Assembly: GCF_016741775.1 (NCBI RefSeq)
Contig: NZ_JAERRK010000029.1
Span: 1-64,000, forward strand
DNA from: Streptomyces actinomycinicus
GTDB lineage: Bacteria; Actinomycetota; Actinomycetes; Streptomycetales; Streptomycetaceae
DNA: 64,000 nucleotides
Direction of reading: 5' to 3'
In this document: piece by piece, positions 24,686 to 33,161 of the stretch
Numbering within the stretch: the stretch's first letter is position 1
Layout: each line of letters starts with the position of its first letter
Notes under the pieces: model-generated
The model's database searches: none
The model's input: only the letters and a program-made list of their open reading frames with translations
What the model was told of the DNA's origin: nothing
Program-made: the position numbers and the translations under genes

Positions 24686-26283
24686 CCGACGACACCCGGC
24701 AGCTCCCCGGCTTCCCGCGGCAGCGCAGCGGGCCCGCCTGGGCCCGGCCGGACCCGATCGACGAACTGGCCCGGGAACTGGAGGAGCCGGTCGCGGCGGC
24801 CGTGCACCCGGACGAGATAGCCGCCCTGCTGGAGTCCGACGGCCTCTCCGACGACCGGATACGCGAACGCTACGGCGTCGAGAACTCCTTCGCCCTCGCC
24901 GAGCAGCTCTACGCCCGCACCCCGCGCCGCCACCCGGAGCCGGACGGCCCGCCGCCCGACCCCTGGCGGACCGGCCTCCTCGGCTGCCTCCTGCGAGGAC
25001 TCGTCTTCGCCCTGCCCGGCTTCGCCCACGTCCTCGGCGCCCCGCTGCTCGCCGGCCCGCACGACGCCGGCCTCCCCGCCGGCACCCGCGCGCTGCTGGC
25101 GGGAGCCCTGTGCGGCTGGGCCTGGAACCAGGGGCTCGCCCACCGCGCCTACACCTGGCTGGGCCTGGGCGACCGTCCGGCGGCCCTGCGCTGCCTGCTC
25201 GTCGGCACCCCGGCCGGCATGGTCCTCGGCACCCTCACCGCGTTCGCCGTCGCGGGCCCCGGCCACCCGGCGGCCGTGACCTTCGCCGCCGGCCAGTCCG
25301 TCTACCTGGGCGCCTCCGGCACCCTGCTGGTACTCGGCCGCGAACGGGCGCTGCTGGTGGCCCTGCTCCCGTTGACGGCGGCCGCGCCGGCGTCCCTCAC
25401 CCATTCCCTCCCCACCCCCGCCGCCCTGACCCTCCTCACCCTGTCCCTCACCACGGTCACCACCCTCGCCTTCCTGGAGGTCTCACCGGCCCTCGACACC
25501 CTGAAGCGGCGAGCACCCGCGCCTGGCACGCCGACCGCCCGAGGACCCGGACCGTCGGAGGAAGCGCCGGCCTTCATCGCCCCGAAGGGGTGCCGGGGAC
25601 TGCGCGACCGGCCACGACGAAGCCGCGGACGGGCGACGGCGACGGTCCCCCGGCCACGAACGCACGGTGCCCGCAAAGCGCACGGTGTCCATGCGGGGGC
25701 GCAGGGGCCGCGGCTCGTCGCCTCGCTGCCCTACGCCGTGTTCGGGCTGGCCACCGGCACCCTCGTGCTGCACGCCGCCCTCGCCGACACCCTGGCCGAA
25801 GCCCAGCGCAGCGCCCCCGCTGCGGTGGCCCTCACCCTCAGCATGGGCCCCGCCGAGTGGCTGCTGTACCGCTTCCGCAGCGCCGGCCTCGCCACGCTGC
25901 GGTCCAGCCGCACGCCCCGGGCCTTCCGCCGGGTCACCGTCCGTAGCCTGGCCGGCTGCCTCGCCGGCTACCTGGCGGCACTGCTCGTCCTGGCCCTGGC
26001 CACCACCGCCCTCTGGCCGGGCGCCCCCGCCCCGGCCGGCCTCCGCCTGGCCGGGCTGCTCACGCTCGGCGTGGTCCTGTGGACGGGACTGCTGCTGCAG
26101 TCCGCCGGTGCCGTGCTCGGCGCCACCGCCGTGTGCTGCGCCGCCGCTCTCGCCCAGACCCTCGCGCTGCTCACCCGTGCCGGCCCCCCGCACGCCGTCG
26201 CCCTCGCCGTGTCCGCCGCGGCGGCACTCGCCCAGTCCGCGCTGGTCTGCGGCCTCCTCGGCAGGGTCACCGCCCACCGGTGA
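24682..26283 (+). CDS. Polytopic membrane protein coupled to PelF-like gene
   Basis: The 533-aa protein has a soluble acidic N-terminus (residues 1-90; DELARELEEPVAAAVHPDEI), then about ten hydrophobic segments split into two halves by a basic loop at residues 275-350. It is not recognised as PelG, but its position (GTG overlapping the transferase stop) suggests it does the membrane-export or synthase-partner job for the polymer. The loop DNA at 25579-25632 closely resembles a dispersed intergenic repeat, so the loop may derive from an insertion. Function is inferred from context only. Confidence 0.6.
   Translation: MTDDTRQLPGFPRQRSGPAWARPDPIDELARELEEPVAAAVHPDEIAALLESDGLSDDRIRERYGVENSFALAEQLYARTPRRHPEPDGPPPDPWRTGLLGCLLRGLVFALPGFAHVLGAPLLAGPHDAGLPAGTRALLAGALCGWAWNQGLAHRAYTWLGLGDRPAALRCLLVGTPAGMVLGTLTAFAVAGPGHPAAVTFAAGQSVYLGASGTLLVLGRERALLVALLPLTAAAPASLTHSLPTPAALTLLTLSLTTVTTLAFLEVSPALDTLKRRAPAPGTPTARGPGPSEEAPAFIAPKGCRGLRDRPRRSRGRATATVPRPRTHGARKAHGVHAGAQGPRLVASLPYAVFGLATGTLVLHAALADTLAEAQRSAPAAVALTLSMGPAEWLLYRFRSAGLATLRSSRTPRAFRRVTVRSLAGCLAGYLAALLVLALATTALWPGAPAPAGLRLAGLLTLGVVLWTGLLLQSAGAVLGATAVCCAAALAQTLALLTRAGPPHAVALAVSAAAALAQSALVCGLLGRVTAHR
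25579..25632 (-). repeat. Dispersed GC-rich repeat inside the membrane-protein coding sequence
   Basis: CCCCGAAGGGGTGCCGGGGA and the adjoining CTGCGCGACCGGCCACGACG reproduce the reverse complement of the repeat core found in the array at 33192-33467. The reading frame stays open through it, giving an Arg-rich loop. Confidence 0.6.
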
Positions 26284-26350
26284 ACAACAGCGTGCACAAC
26301 CATCCGCCGCCGCGGCGTCGCGGGACGCCGCCGTACGGACCGGGCGTCGG

Positions 26351-26435
26351 CTAGGGCCTTTCTTTCGGATCAGGCCGGCTCCGGGCGACGGTGCCTTCCG
26401 GCCGACCCCGGCAAGCTCCGAAAGAGAGGCCCTAG
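26351..26435. repeat. Long inverted repeat overlapping the cobS stop codon
   Basis: CTAGGGCCTTTCTTTCGGA (26351-26369) pairs with 26417-26435 with one mismatch, across a 47-bp centre. The right arm contains the cobS TAG stop. It lies between convergent genes and may be a terminator or a short MITE-like element. Confidence 0.6.
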
Positions 26436-27217
26436 CGGCCGAGGCCGAGCACCATGAGCGCGGTCGTCGCGGCCGTCTCGGCGAGCGCCCCGAACACGTC
26501 ACCGGTGACCCCGCCGAAGCGCCGGGTGCAGCGGCGCAGCAGCAGCTCGGCGACGGCGACGGCGGCGAGCACCGCGCCGGCGGTGCGCGCGCCGTCGTAC
26601 CCGCCGAGGACCGCGCCCGCCGCCCCGGCCGCCGCCACCGCACCGGCCGCCAGACCGAGCGCCGCAGGCCGGGGGACCACCCCGGCCACCGCCGCCCCCA
26701 GCCCCTCCGGGCGAGCGGCCGGTACCCCGGCACGGGCGGCCAGCGTCAGGGCCAGCCGGGCCGCGACCGCCGAGACCACGGCCGCCACGGCCCCCCGCGC
26801 CCAGGAGCCGGCGTAGAGCTGCGCCAGCACGGCCACCTGGGCCAGCAGCACCAGGACCAGGGTGAGCACCCCGAACGGCCCGATGTCCGACTGCTTCATG
26901 ATGCGCAGCGCGTCCTCGGCGGGCTTGCCGCTGCCCAGTCCGTCGGCGGTGTCGGCGAGCCCGTCGAGGTGCAGCCCGCGGGTGAGCGCCGCGGGTACGG
27001 CGACCGAGGCGACCGCCGCGAGCAGCGGACCGGCGCCGAGCACGAGCAGCAGCAGACCGAGGCCGGCCGCGCAGCCGCCGACGACCAGCCCGGCCGCCGG
27101 GGCGCACAGCATGCCGCCGCGGGCGGCCGGCCGGTCCCAGCGGTGCACCCGGACGGGCAGCACGGTGAGCGTGCCGAAGGCGAAGCGGAGACCGTCGAAC
27201 GCGGAGGACGTGAGCAC
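26432..27217 (-). CDS. cobS: Adenosylcobinamide-GDP ribazoletransferase (cobalamin synthase)
   Basis: The 261-aa membrane enzyme carries the family signature RGLHLDGLADTADGLGSG and then KQSDIGPFGVLTLV, with several membrane helices. It joins adenosylcobinamide-GDP to alpha-ribazole in the last steps of B12 synthesis. GTG start at 27217. Partner enzymes CobT and CobU are encoded further along on the same strand, but membrane-protein genes lie between, so they are not one simple operon. No B12 riboswitch was seen upstream. Confidence 0.92.
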   Translation of the reverse strand: MLTSSAFDGLRFAFGTLTVLPVRVHRWDRPAARGGMLCAPAAGLVVGGCAAGLGLLLLVLGAGPLLAAVASVAVPAALTRGLHLDGLADTADGLGSGKPAEDALRIMKQSDIGPFGVLTLVLVLLAQVAVLAQLYAGSWARGAVAAVVSAVAARLALTLAARAGVPAARPEGLGAAVAGVVPRPAALGLAAGAVAAAGAAGAVLGGYDGARTAGAVLAAVAVAELLLRRCTRRFGGVTGDVFGALAETAATTALMVLGLGR

Positions 27218-27290
27218 CGGCGCAGGTTACCCGGCGGTCGAGAGGCCTCCCGCGGCCACCCGTACCGGCATACCCGGGTAATGTGCGCAC

Positions 27291-28055
27291 ATGGGGCACT
27301 GGTGGGTGCGGAACATCATCGAGCCGGGCAAACTCCCGCTGCTGCTCGCTCTCGCCGCCTTCGTGGGGACCTTCGTCGTCACCCGGGTCATCACCCGGCT
27401 CATCCGGGCCGGCAAGGGCCCGTTCGGCAACGTCAAGGCCGGCGGTCTGCACATCCACCACGTCGTCCCGGGCGTCGTCCTCACCGTCGTCGGCGGCTTC
27501 GGTGCCGTCGCCAGTGAGCGGCACGGCGTCGGCGCGGCCGTCTCGGCCGTCCTGTTCGGCATGGGGGCGGGCCTGGTCCTGGACGAGTTCGCGCTGATCC
27601 TGCACCTGCACGACGTCTACTGGAGCGAGGAGGGCCGCAAGAGCGTCGAGGTCGTGGTGCTCACCGCCGCCCTCGTCGGACTGCTGCTCGCCGGGTTCGC
27701 CCCGTTCGGTGTCAACGACCTGTCCCAGCAGGAGCTGGCCGACCGCGGCACCGTCATCTCCAACGTCGCCGCCAACTTCCTCTTCTCCCTCGTCGCCCTG
27801 AGCAAGGGAAAGGCCCGTATCGCCGTCTTCGGGGTGATCGTGCCGCTGGTCGCCGTGGTCGGCGCGCTCCGTCTCGCCCGGCCCGGCTCGGCGTGGGCCC
27901 GCCGCTTCTACGGCCGCCGCCCCCACGCCCGCGCCAAGGCCGCCCTGCGCGCCTACCACCACGACCGGCGCTGGGCCGGCCCGCGCCGCGCCGTTCAGGA
28001 CTGGATCGGCGGCAAACCCGACCCGCGCCCGGCACGCCTGCCCCACCACAGGTGA
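27291..28055 (+). CDS. Conserved integral membrane protein with HIHH and DEFAL motifs
   Basis: A 254-aa protein with about six membrane segments. It has conserved polar motifs at membrane boundaries: GLHIHHVVPG (about residues 52-61) and LDEFALILHLHDVYW (about 98-112). Such His/Asp-rich motifs suggest a metal- or substrate-binding centre, but I do not recognise a characterised family. The Arg-rich C-terminal tail is cytoplasmic. Its 3' end overlaps the convergent rhomboid-like gene by 61 bp. Confidence 0.75.
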   Translation: MGHWWVRNIIEPGKLPLLLALAAFVGTFVVTRVITRLIRAGKGPFGNVKAGGLHIHHVVPGVVLTVVGGFGAVASERHGVGAAVSAVLFGMGAGLVLDEFALILHLHDVYWSEEGRKSVEVVVLTAALVGLLLAGFAPFGVNDLSQQELADRGTVISNVAANFLFSLVALSKGKARIAVFGVIVPLVAVVGALRLARPGSAWARRFYGRRPHARAKAALRAYHHDRRWAGPRRAVQDWIGGKPDPRPARLPHHR

Positions 28056-28729
28056 CGGCGGCAGCGGCGCAGCCGGCCCGCGTACCGGGGGCGCAGCGCC
28101 GCCAGCAGACACAGCAGCCCCACGGCCATCAGCGCGGCCAGGTGCTCCTTGCCCGCCAGGTTCTCCTTCACCAGCACCTCGACGACCATCGCCGAGGTCA
28201 CCGCGCCCGCCGTCACATAGGCGCCGTACCGCCAGGCCACGAACACCGCCAGCCCCACGACGGCCGCCGACGGGCCGGTGTCCACCACCTGTCCGTCGGT
28301 CCACGGCAGCCCGAACGGCGTGTGCCCGCCGAGGGTGATACCGAGGCGCGCGTACAGGGTGCCGGCGAGGGTGGCGACGTACGCGATGGCCAGCGTCCGC
28401 CACCAGCCCAGGCACAGCTCGGCGATCCCGAACACCAGCAGGATCTGCACCAGCGCCCCCCACACCGGGAGGTCCAGCGCGGGCACGAACAGCGACAGGG
28501 GCGTGCGCGCCAGGGCCGGCCACAGCGGGTCCTCGGCCCGTACGGCCCCCAGGTCCTGCACGAGCTGGTAGCCCCACGGCTGGTTCTGCACGTACTGCAG
28601 GAACGCCGTCAGGCCCACCGCCCCGACCGTCATGGGGGCCGCCGCCGGCCCCCGCCTGCGCAGGGGTTCGCGCACGGCGGCGTACAACGGCCCCCATTCG
28701 GCACGGGCCCAGCGGGCGAGCGTTCCCAT
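27995..28729 (-). CDS. Rhomboid-like integral membrane protein
   Basis: The 244-aa protein has six or so hydrophobic helices. Segments such as LCLGWWRTLAIAYVATLAGT and DTGPSAAVVGL resemble the rhomboid-like membrane protein family, where a GxSA-type motif marks the serine. Here TGPSAAVVG fits a GPSA variant. Proteolytic activity is uncertain. The ATG at 28729 is preferred over an adjacent TTG. It follows the acyltransferase gene closely (25 bp) on the same strand. Confidence 0.65.
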   Translation of the reverse strand: MGTLARWARAEWGPLYAAVREPLRRRGPAAAPMTVGAVGLTAFLQYVQNQPWGYQLVQDLGAVRAEDPLWPALARTPLSLFVPALDLPVWGALVQILLVFGIAELCLGWWRTLAIAYVATLAGTLYARLGITLGGHTPFGLPWTDGQVVDTGPSAAVVGLAVFVAWRYGAYVTAGAVTSAMVVEVLVKENLAGKEHLAALMAVGLLCLLAALRPRYAGRLRRCRRHLWWGRRAGRGSGLPPIQS

Positions 28730-28754
28730 CAAGCGTTCCTTCGTCCCCGTACGG

Positions 28755-30560
28755 TCATCGGTGCGTGTCCAGGTGCCTGCGGTGCAGCCACTTCGGCAGT
28801 CCCGGCGCCTCCAGGAAGCCCTCCGCGCGGGCCGAGGCGAGGCCGATGCGCGGCAGGTCCGCGCTCTTCTCGAAGAGCAGGAACCGCGGCTCCCAGATGG
28901 GCCGGTACTTGGCGTTGGCGCGGTACAGCGACTCGATCTGCCACCAGCGGGAGAAGAAGCTGAGCAGCGACCGCCACAGCCTCAGCACCGGACCGGCACC
29001 GAGACGCGCCCCACGTTCGAAGACCGACCTGAACATCGCGAAGTTGAGCGAGACCTGCGTGATCCCGATCTCGCCGGCCCGCCGCAGCAGCTCGATGACC
29101 ATGAACTCCACGAGCCCGTTGGCGGAACCGTCGGCGTCCCGGCCCCGGCGCATGAGGTCCAGGGAGAGCCCCTGCGGACCCCACGGCACGAAGGAGAGCA
29201 GCGCCCGCAGCCGCCCGTCCGCGTCCGTGCACTCCAGCATCACGCACTGCCCGTCCGCCGGGTCCCCGAGCCGGCCGAGCGCCATGCTGAAGCCGCGCTC
29301 CGTCGCGCCGTCCCGCCAGTCGTCGGCGCGCTCGACGAGCTGTGCCATCGCGTCCGCCGGGATGTCCGCGTGCCGCCGGATGCGCACCTCGTACCCGGCC
29401 CGCTTCACCCGGTTGTACGCCTGCCGGACGGTCCGCATCGCCCGTCCCTCCAGCGTGAACTCGGAGACCTCCACGACCGCCTCGTCGCCGAGTTCGAGCG
29501 CGTCCAGGCCGTGCCGTGCGTAGACCGTCCCGGCCTCCTCGCCCGCCCCCATCACCGCCGGGATCCAGCCGTGCACCCGCGCCTGCGCGAGCCACGGTTC
29601 GATCGCCCCCGGCCAGGCCTCCGGGTCACCGAGCGGATCCCCGGAGGCGAGACTCACCCCGCCGACCACCCGGTAGGCGACGGCGGCCTTCCCGGTCGGC
29701 GACCACACCACGCTCTTCTCCCGGCGCAGCGCGAAGTAGCCGAGCGAGTCGCGGTCGCCGTGCCGCTCCAGCAGCACCCGCAGCCGCTTCTCGTCGTCCT
29801 CCGTGAGCGGGTCCACGGCCCGCCGGGAGCGGAAGGCGGCGTAGAAGACGGCGAGGACGAGGGCTGTGCTGAGCACGTTGACGGCCACGTTGGCCCAGTT
29901 GGGCGGGTCGATCCCGGGGAAGCGGGACTCGTCGGCCGCCACGGAGACCAGCCGCAGGGCGCCGTAGTACCAGCGCTCCAGGAAGGTCGAACGGGCCGCG
30001 TCCGGCGCCTGGTTGGTGACCGTCACCAGCAGCCCGGCGAGCAGGCTCGCGGCCAGACCGCCGCCGACGGCCACGGTGGCCGCGAGCCGCGGGTTGGACC
30101 GGTCGCCCTTGGCGTAGAACTCCCGGCGGCCGACGAGCAGCGCGCCCACGAAGGCGGCCGTCAGCGCCAGGGAGACCCAGTTCTGCGCGTACCGCCGGAT
30201 CTCCGGGAACGCCATGGCGAACGCGAACAGGGCCAGGAAGAGGCCGCTCATCACCAGGTTGAGGATCCACGCGGCCCGTTTCCTGCGCCGCATGGTGATC
30301 GCCAGGAACGCGGTGAACAGGCCGGAGGCGAAGCCGGCCGTCAGCAGGTACGGCGTGAAGAAGTCGTCCTGGTTGTGCCGGCGCACGTCCTGGCCGAGCG
30401 AGACCCACACCGCGCTGAGGAAGTTGATGAAGGCGACGGCCCGCAGGTACCAGACGGCGACGGCGGCGGCCTTCCGGGAAGTCCCGGTGGACCGCCGCGC
30501 GCGCTCATCTGCCGACTCGCCCCCGACTCGCTGCTCCACGGCAATCCGGGCATCTCCCAT
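28755..30560 (-). CDS. MprF-like membrane protein with phosphatidylglycerol lysyltransferase domain
   Basis: The 601-aa protein has about six membrane helices in residues 30-250. A cytoplasmic DUF2156/LPG_synthase_C-type domain of twin GNAT folds follows (YFALRREKSVVWSPTGKAAV ... GDPLGD ... LDLMRRGRDADGSANGLVEF ... GITQVSLNFAMF). Family members transfer aminoacyl groups from aminoacyl-tRNA to membrane lipids, altering surface charge and resistance to cationic peptides. The membrane part is shorter than in canonical MprF, so the flippase half is probably missing. It is the upstream member of a pair with the rhomboid-like gene. Confidence 0.82.
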   Translation of the reverse strand: MGDARIAVEQRVGGESADERARRSTGTSRKAAAVAVWYLRAVAFINFLSAVWVSLGQDVRRHNQDDFFTPYLLTAGFASGLFTAFLAITMRRRKRAAWILNLVMSGLFLALFAFAMAFPEIRRYAQNWVSLALTAAFVGALLVGRREFYAKGDRSNPRLAATVAVGGGLAASLLAGLLVTVTNQAPDAARSTFLERWYYGALRLVSVAADESRFPGIDPPNWANVAVNVLSTALVLAVFYAAFRSRRAVDPLTEDDEKRLRVLLERHGDRDSLGYFALRREKSVVWSPTGKAAVAYRVVGGVSLASGDPLGDPEAWPGAIEPWLAQARVHGWIPAVMGAGEEAGTVYARHGLDALELGDEAVVEVSEFTLEGRAMRTVRQAYNRVKRAGYEVRIRRHADIPADAMAQLVERADDWRDGATERGFSMALGRLGDPADGQCVMLECTDADGRLRALLSFVPWGPQGLSLDLMRRGRDADGSANGLVEFMVIELLRRAGEIGITQVSLNFAMFRSVFERGARLGAGPVLRLWRSLLSFFSRWWQIESLYRANAKYRPIWEPRFLLFEKSADLPRIGLASARAEGFLEAPGLPKWLHRRHLDTHR

Positions 30561-30910
30561 GAACCAGGATCATAAGTCGACAACCCCACCGAACAGCACA
30601 TCCACGACCCCACCCCACATCCCCACCCACACTCGGATATACCACACCCACGACCTAGCCCCGGCACGTCACACCCACGGCCCCGCTCGTGCACGTCGCA
30701 CCCACGGCCCCGCTCGTGCGCGTCGCCACCCACGGCCCCGCTCCGGCTCGTCCGCGGTCCCGCCCCGTATCCCCGGCCGTGCTGCGGCCGCATCTCTCGG
30801 CCGGTCGCTCTCTTCCGGCGGCCGCGTCTCTCCGCCGGTCACCCTTGTCCGCCGCGGCGGCGCTCAGCCACGGCGGTGTGGGCCGGCGGTGCCGGGCCTG
30901 GCGCGGCCGG
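30561..30910. other. Gene-free region with short tandem repeat upstream of the MprF-like gene
   Basis: This 350-bp region between the MprF-like start and the end of cobT contains no supportable gene. It includes a three-unit 27-bp tandem repeat at 30667-30747. The first 100 bases, comparatively AT-rich, are the likely promoter of the MprF-like gene. Confidence 0.5.
30667..30747. repeat. 27-bp tandem repeat, three units
   Basis: Units begin CGTCGCACCCACGGCCCCGC at 30667, 30694 and 30721, with a few substitutions and a one-base insertion in the third. Confidence 0.75.
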
Positions 30911-32047
30911 CTACTCCGTCCCCTCGGTCTCCGGTTCCTCCTCGGTCCCCGGCTCGCCCGCGGTCTCCGGCTCCGGCTCCCCTTCCGGCTTCTCCGGCTT
31001 CTCCGGCTTCTCCGGCAGCTCCGCGGCCAGCGCCGCGGCGCTCCGCACGAGGGGCAGTGCCAGCATCGCGCCGACGCCCTCGCCGACCTTCACCCCCTGC
31101 TCCAGCAGCGGCTCGAGAGCCATCCGGTCCAGCGCCTTCGCCTGCCCCGGCTCCCCGCTGTCGTGCCCGGCCAGCCACCAGTCCGGCGCCCGGAACGCGA
31201 CCCGCTGCGCGACCAGCGCACAGGCCGCGGCCACGACCCCGTCCAGGATCACCGGCAGCTTCCGCACCGCGCACTGCAGCAGGAACCCGGTCATCGCCGC
31301 GAGATCCGCCCCGCCGACGGTCGCCAGCAACTGCAACTGGTCCCCGAGCACCGGCCGCGCCCGCCGCAGCGCGTCCCGGATCGCCGCACACTTCCGCATC
31401 CAGGCCAGGTCGTCGATCGCGAGCCCGCCCCGGCCGGTCACCACGGACGCGTCGGTCCCGCACAGCGCGGCCACCAGCACCGCCGCCGCCGTCGTCCCGC
31501 CCACGCTGAGGTCACCCAGCACCACCAGGTCGGTGCCCGAGTCGGCCTCCTCGTCGGCGATGGCGACCCCCGCACGCAGAGCCGCCTCGGCCTCCTCCGG
31601 GGTGAGCGCGTCCTCGATGTCGATACGGCCGCTGCCCCGCCGCACCCGGTGGCGTACGACGTCCTCCGGGAAGGCGTCCGGAGCGCAGTCCAGGGCCATG
31701 TCCACGACCCGTACCGGCACCTGCTGCCGGCGCGCGAGCACGGCCACCGGGCTCGCACCCTCCAGCACCCCCCGCACCAGCTGCTCCGCACCGCCCGCGG
31801 GCCGCGCCGAGACGCCGAGTCCGGCGATGCCGTGGTCACCGGCGAAGAGCACCAGCCGCGGCCGTTCGACCGGCCGTACCGGTACGGCGCCCTGCGCGGC
31901 GGCCAGCCATTCGCCCAGCTCGTCGAGGCGGCCCAGGGCGCCGGGCGGCACGATCTGGCGCTCCCGCCGGGCCTCGGCGTCACGGCGCACGCCCCCGTCC
32001 GGGCGCTCGATCAGATCGGTGAAGTCGTCCAGATTAAGGCTGCTCAT
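30911..32047 (-). CDS. cobT: Nicotinate-nucleotide--dimethylbenzimidazole phosphoribosyltransferase
   Basis: The 378-aa enzyme shows CobT signatures: RQIVPPGALGRLDELGEWLA, LVLFAGDHGIAGLGVSARPA, VLGDLSVGGTTAAAVLVAAL and the C-terminal LEPLLEQGVKVGEGVGAMLA containing the catalytic Glu. It makes alpha-ribazole phosphate for the lower B12 ligand. It ends in an extra ~35-residue Pro/Glu/Lys/Thr-rich tail (PEKPEKPEKPEGEPEPET) beyond the normal C-terminus, which is probably disordered. Start is ATG at 32047, divergent from the methyltransferase gene. Confidence 0.93.
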   Translation of the reverse strand: MSSLNLDDFTDLIERPDGGVRRDAEARRERQIVPPGALGRLDELGEWLAAAQGAVPVRPVERPRLVLFAGDHGIAGLGVSARPAGGAEQLVRGVLEGASPVAVLARRQQVPVRVVDMALDCAPDAFPEDVVRHRVRRGSGRIDIEDALTPEEAEAALRAGVAIADEEADSGTDLVVLGDLSVGGTTAAAVLVAALCGTDASVVTGRGGLAIDDLAWMRKCAAIRDALRRARPVLGDQLQLLATVGGADLAAMTGFLLQCAVRKLPVILDGVVAAACALVAQRVAFRAPDWWLAGHDSGEPGQAKALDRMALEPLLEQGVKVGEGVGAMLALPLVRSAAALAAELPEKPEKPEKPEGEPEPETAGEPGTEEEPETEGTE

Positions 32048-32180
32048 TCGCCGAACAGTACCGCCAGAGAACGAACGCCTCCGCGCCACATCGCCACCAC
32101 ACCACGACCACGTCTTTGCTCCTCGGTTCGCTATCCCATACGTTCCGGTTTGCCGCGGAATGTCGCACAGGGAGCCGCCC

Positions 32181-33161
32181 ATGCCGACCACGCCCCTCAC
32201 CCCGCAGATCACCACCCCCTTCGACCCCTTCCAGGAGCCGCGCCGCGAGGACTGCCCCTGGTGCGGTTCCCGCAACCTGCGCGCCCGGCTGCGCGCGCCG
32301 GACCCGCTGCGGCACCGGTCCGGCACGTTCGCCGTCGACGCGTGCCGCGACTGCGCCCACGTCTTCCAGAACCCCCGGCTCAGCGCCGAGGGGCTCGCCT
32401 TCTTCCACCGCGACTTCTACGAGAGACACCTGGAGCAGTTCACCGCCGGCGTCCTTCCCGCCCAGGAGATCCGCCGCCGGCACCGGGACACCGCCTGGCG
32501 GCTGTCGGCGCTGCGCGAGCCGGAGAGCTGGCTGGACGTCGGCACCGGCCACGCCCTCTTCCCGGAGGCGGCGCGGGAGTTCTTCCCGTACACCAGCTTC
32601 GACGGGCTCGACCCGACGGCCCGCGTGGAGCAGGCGCTGCTGGAGGGCCGCGTGGAGGAGGCACACCGCGGCTATCTGACGACGCCCGGCACGGCGGACC
32701 GGCTGCGCGCCCGTTACGACGTCGTCAGCATGTTCCACCACCTGGAGCACGCGCCCGACCCGCGCGCCGAACTCCGTGCCGCGCTGGCCGTGCTGCGGCG
32801 CGGGGGGCACCTGGTCGTGGAAGTCGCCGATCCGCGCTGCTGGTTCGCGGCGCTCCTCGGCAAGTGGTGGCTCCCGTACGGCCAGCCGCGCCATCTGCAC
32901 CTGGTTCCGCCGGCCAACCTGTGCGTGGAGCTGGAGCGTCTGGGCTGCACGATCCTGGTGACGGACCGCAGGTCTCCGCACGTCCCGTACGACCTGTCAG
33001 CGGCCGTCGCCCTGTCCCTGGTCCATGCCGGGCCGGCGGTCCAGCTGGCGGTGACGCCGGTGCTGGCGCTGGCCTCGGCCGTGGACCGGGTGTGTGCTCC
33101 GTTGTTCCGGCGGAGTCGGTTCTCCAATGCGTATCGGGTGGTGGCCAGGAAGGAGCGGTGA
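32181..33161 (+). CDS. Class I SAM-dependent methyltransferase with N-terminal zinc ribbon
   Basis: The 326-aa protein begins with two CxxC knuckles (CPWCGSRNL and CRDCAH, roughly residues 22-60). A Rossmann methyltransferase core follows: WLDVGTGHALFPEAA as motif I and YDVVSMFHHLEHAPDPRAEL as the catalytic-loop region. Similar zinc-ribbon methyltransferases modify sugars or lipids in envelope biosynthesis, but the substrate here is unknown. The ATG follows a GGAG box. It is divergent from cobT with 133 bp between starts. Confidence 0.82.
   Translation: MPTTPLTPQITTPFDPFQEPRREDCPWCGSRNLRARLRAPDPLRHRSGTFAVDACRDCAHVFQNPRLSAEGLAFFHRDFYERHLEQFTAGVLPAQEIRRRHRDTAWRLSALREPESWLDVGTGHALFPEAAREFFPYTSFDGLDPTARVEQALLEGRVEEAHRGYLTTPGTADRLRARYDVVSMFHHLEHAPDPRAELRAALAVLRRGGHLVVEVADPRCWFAALLGKWWLPYGQPRHLHLVPPANLCVELERLGCTILVTDRRSPHVPYDLSAAVALSLVHAGPAVQLAVTPVLALASAVDRVCAPLFRRSRFSNAYRVVARKER

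Noticed and set aside
26440..27290. Cobalamin riboswitch upstream of cobS or elsewhere near cob genes
   Set aside because: No B12-box-like element or appropriate conserved leader could be seen in the short upstream regions of cobS, cobT or cobU.
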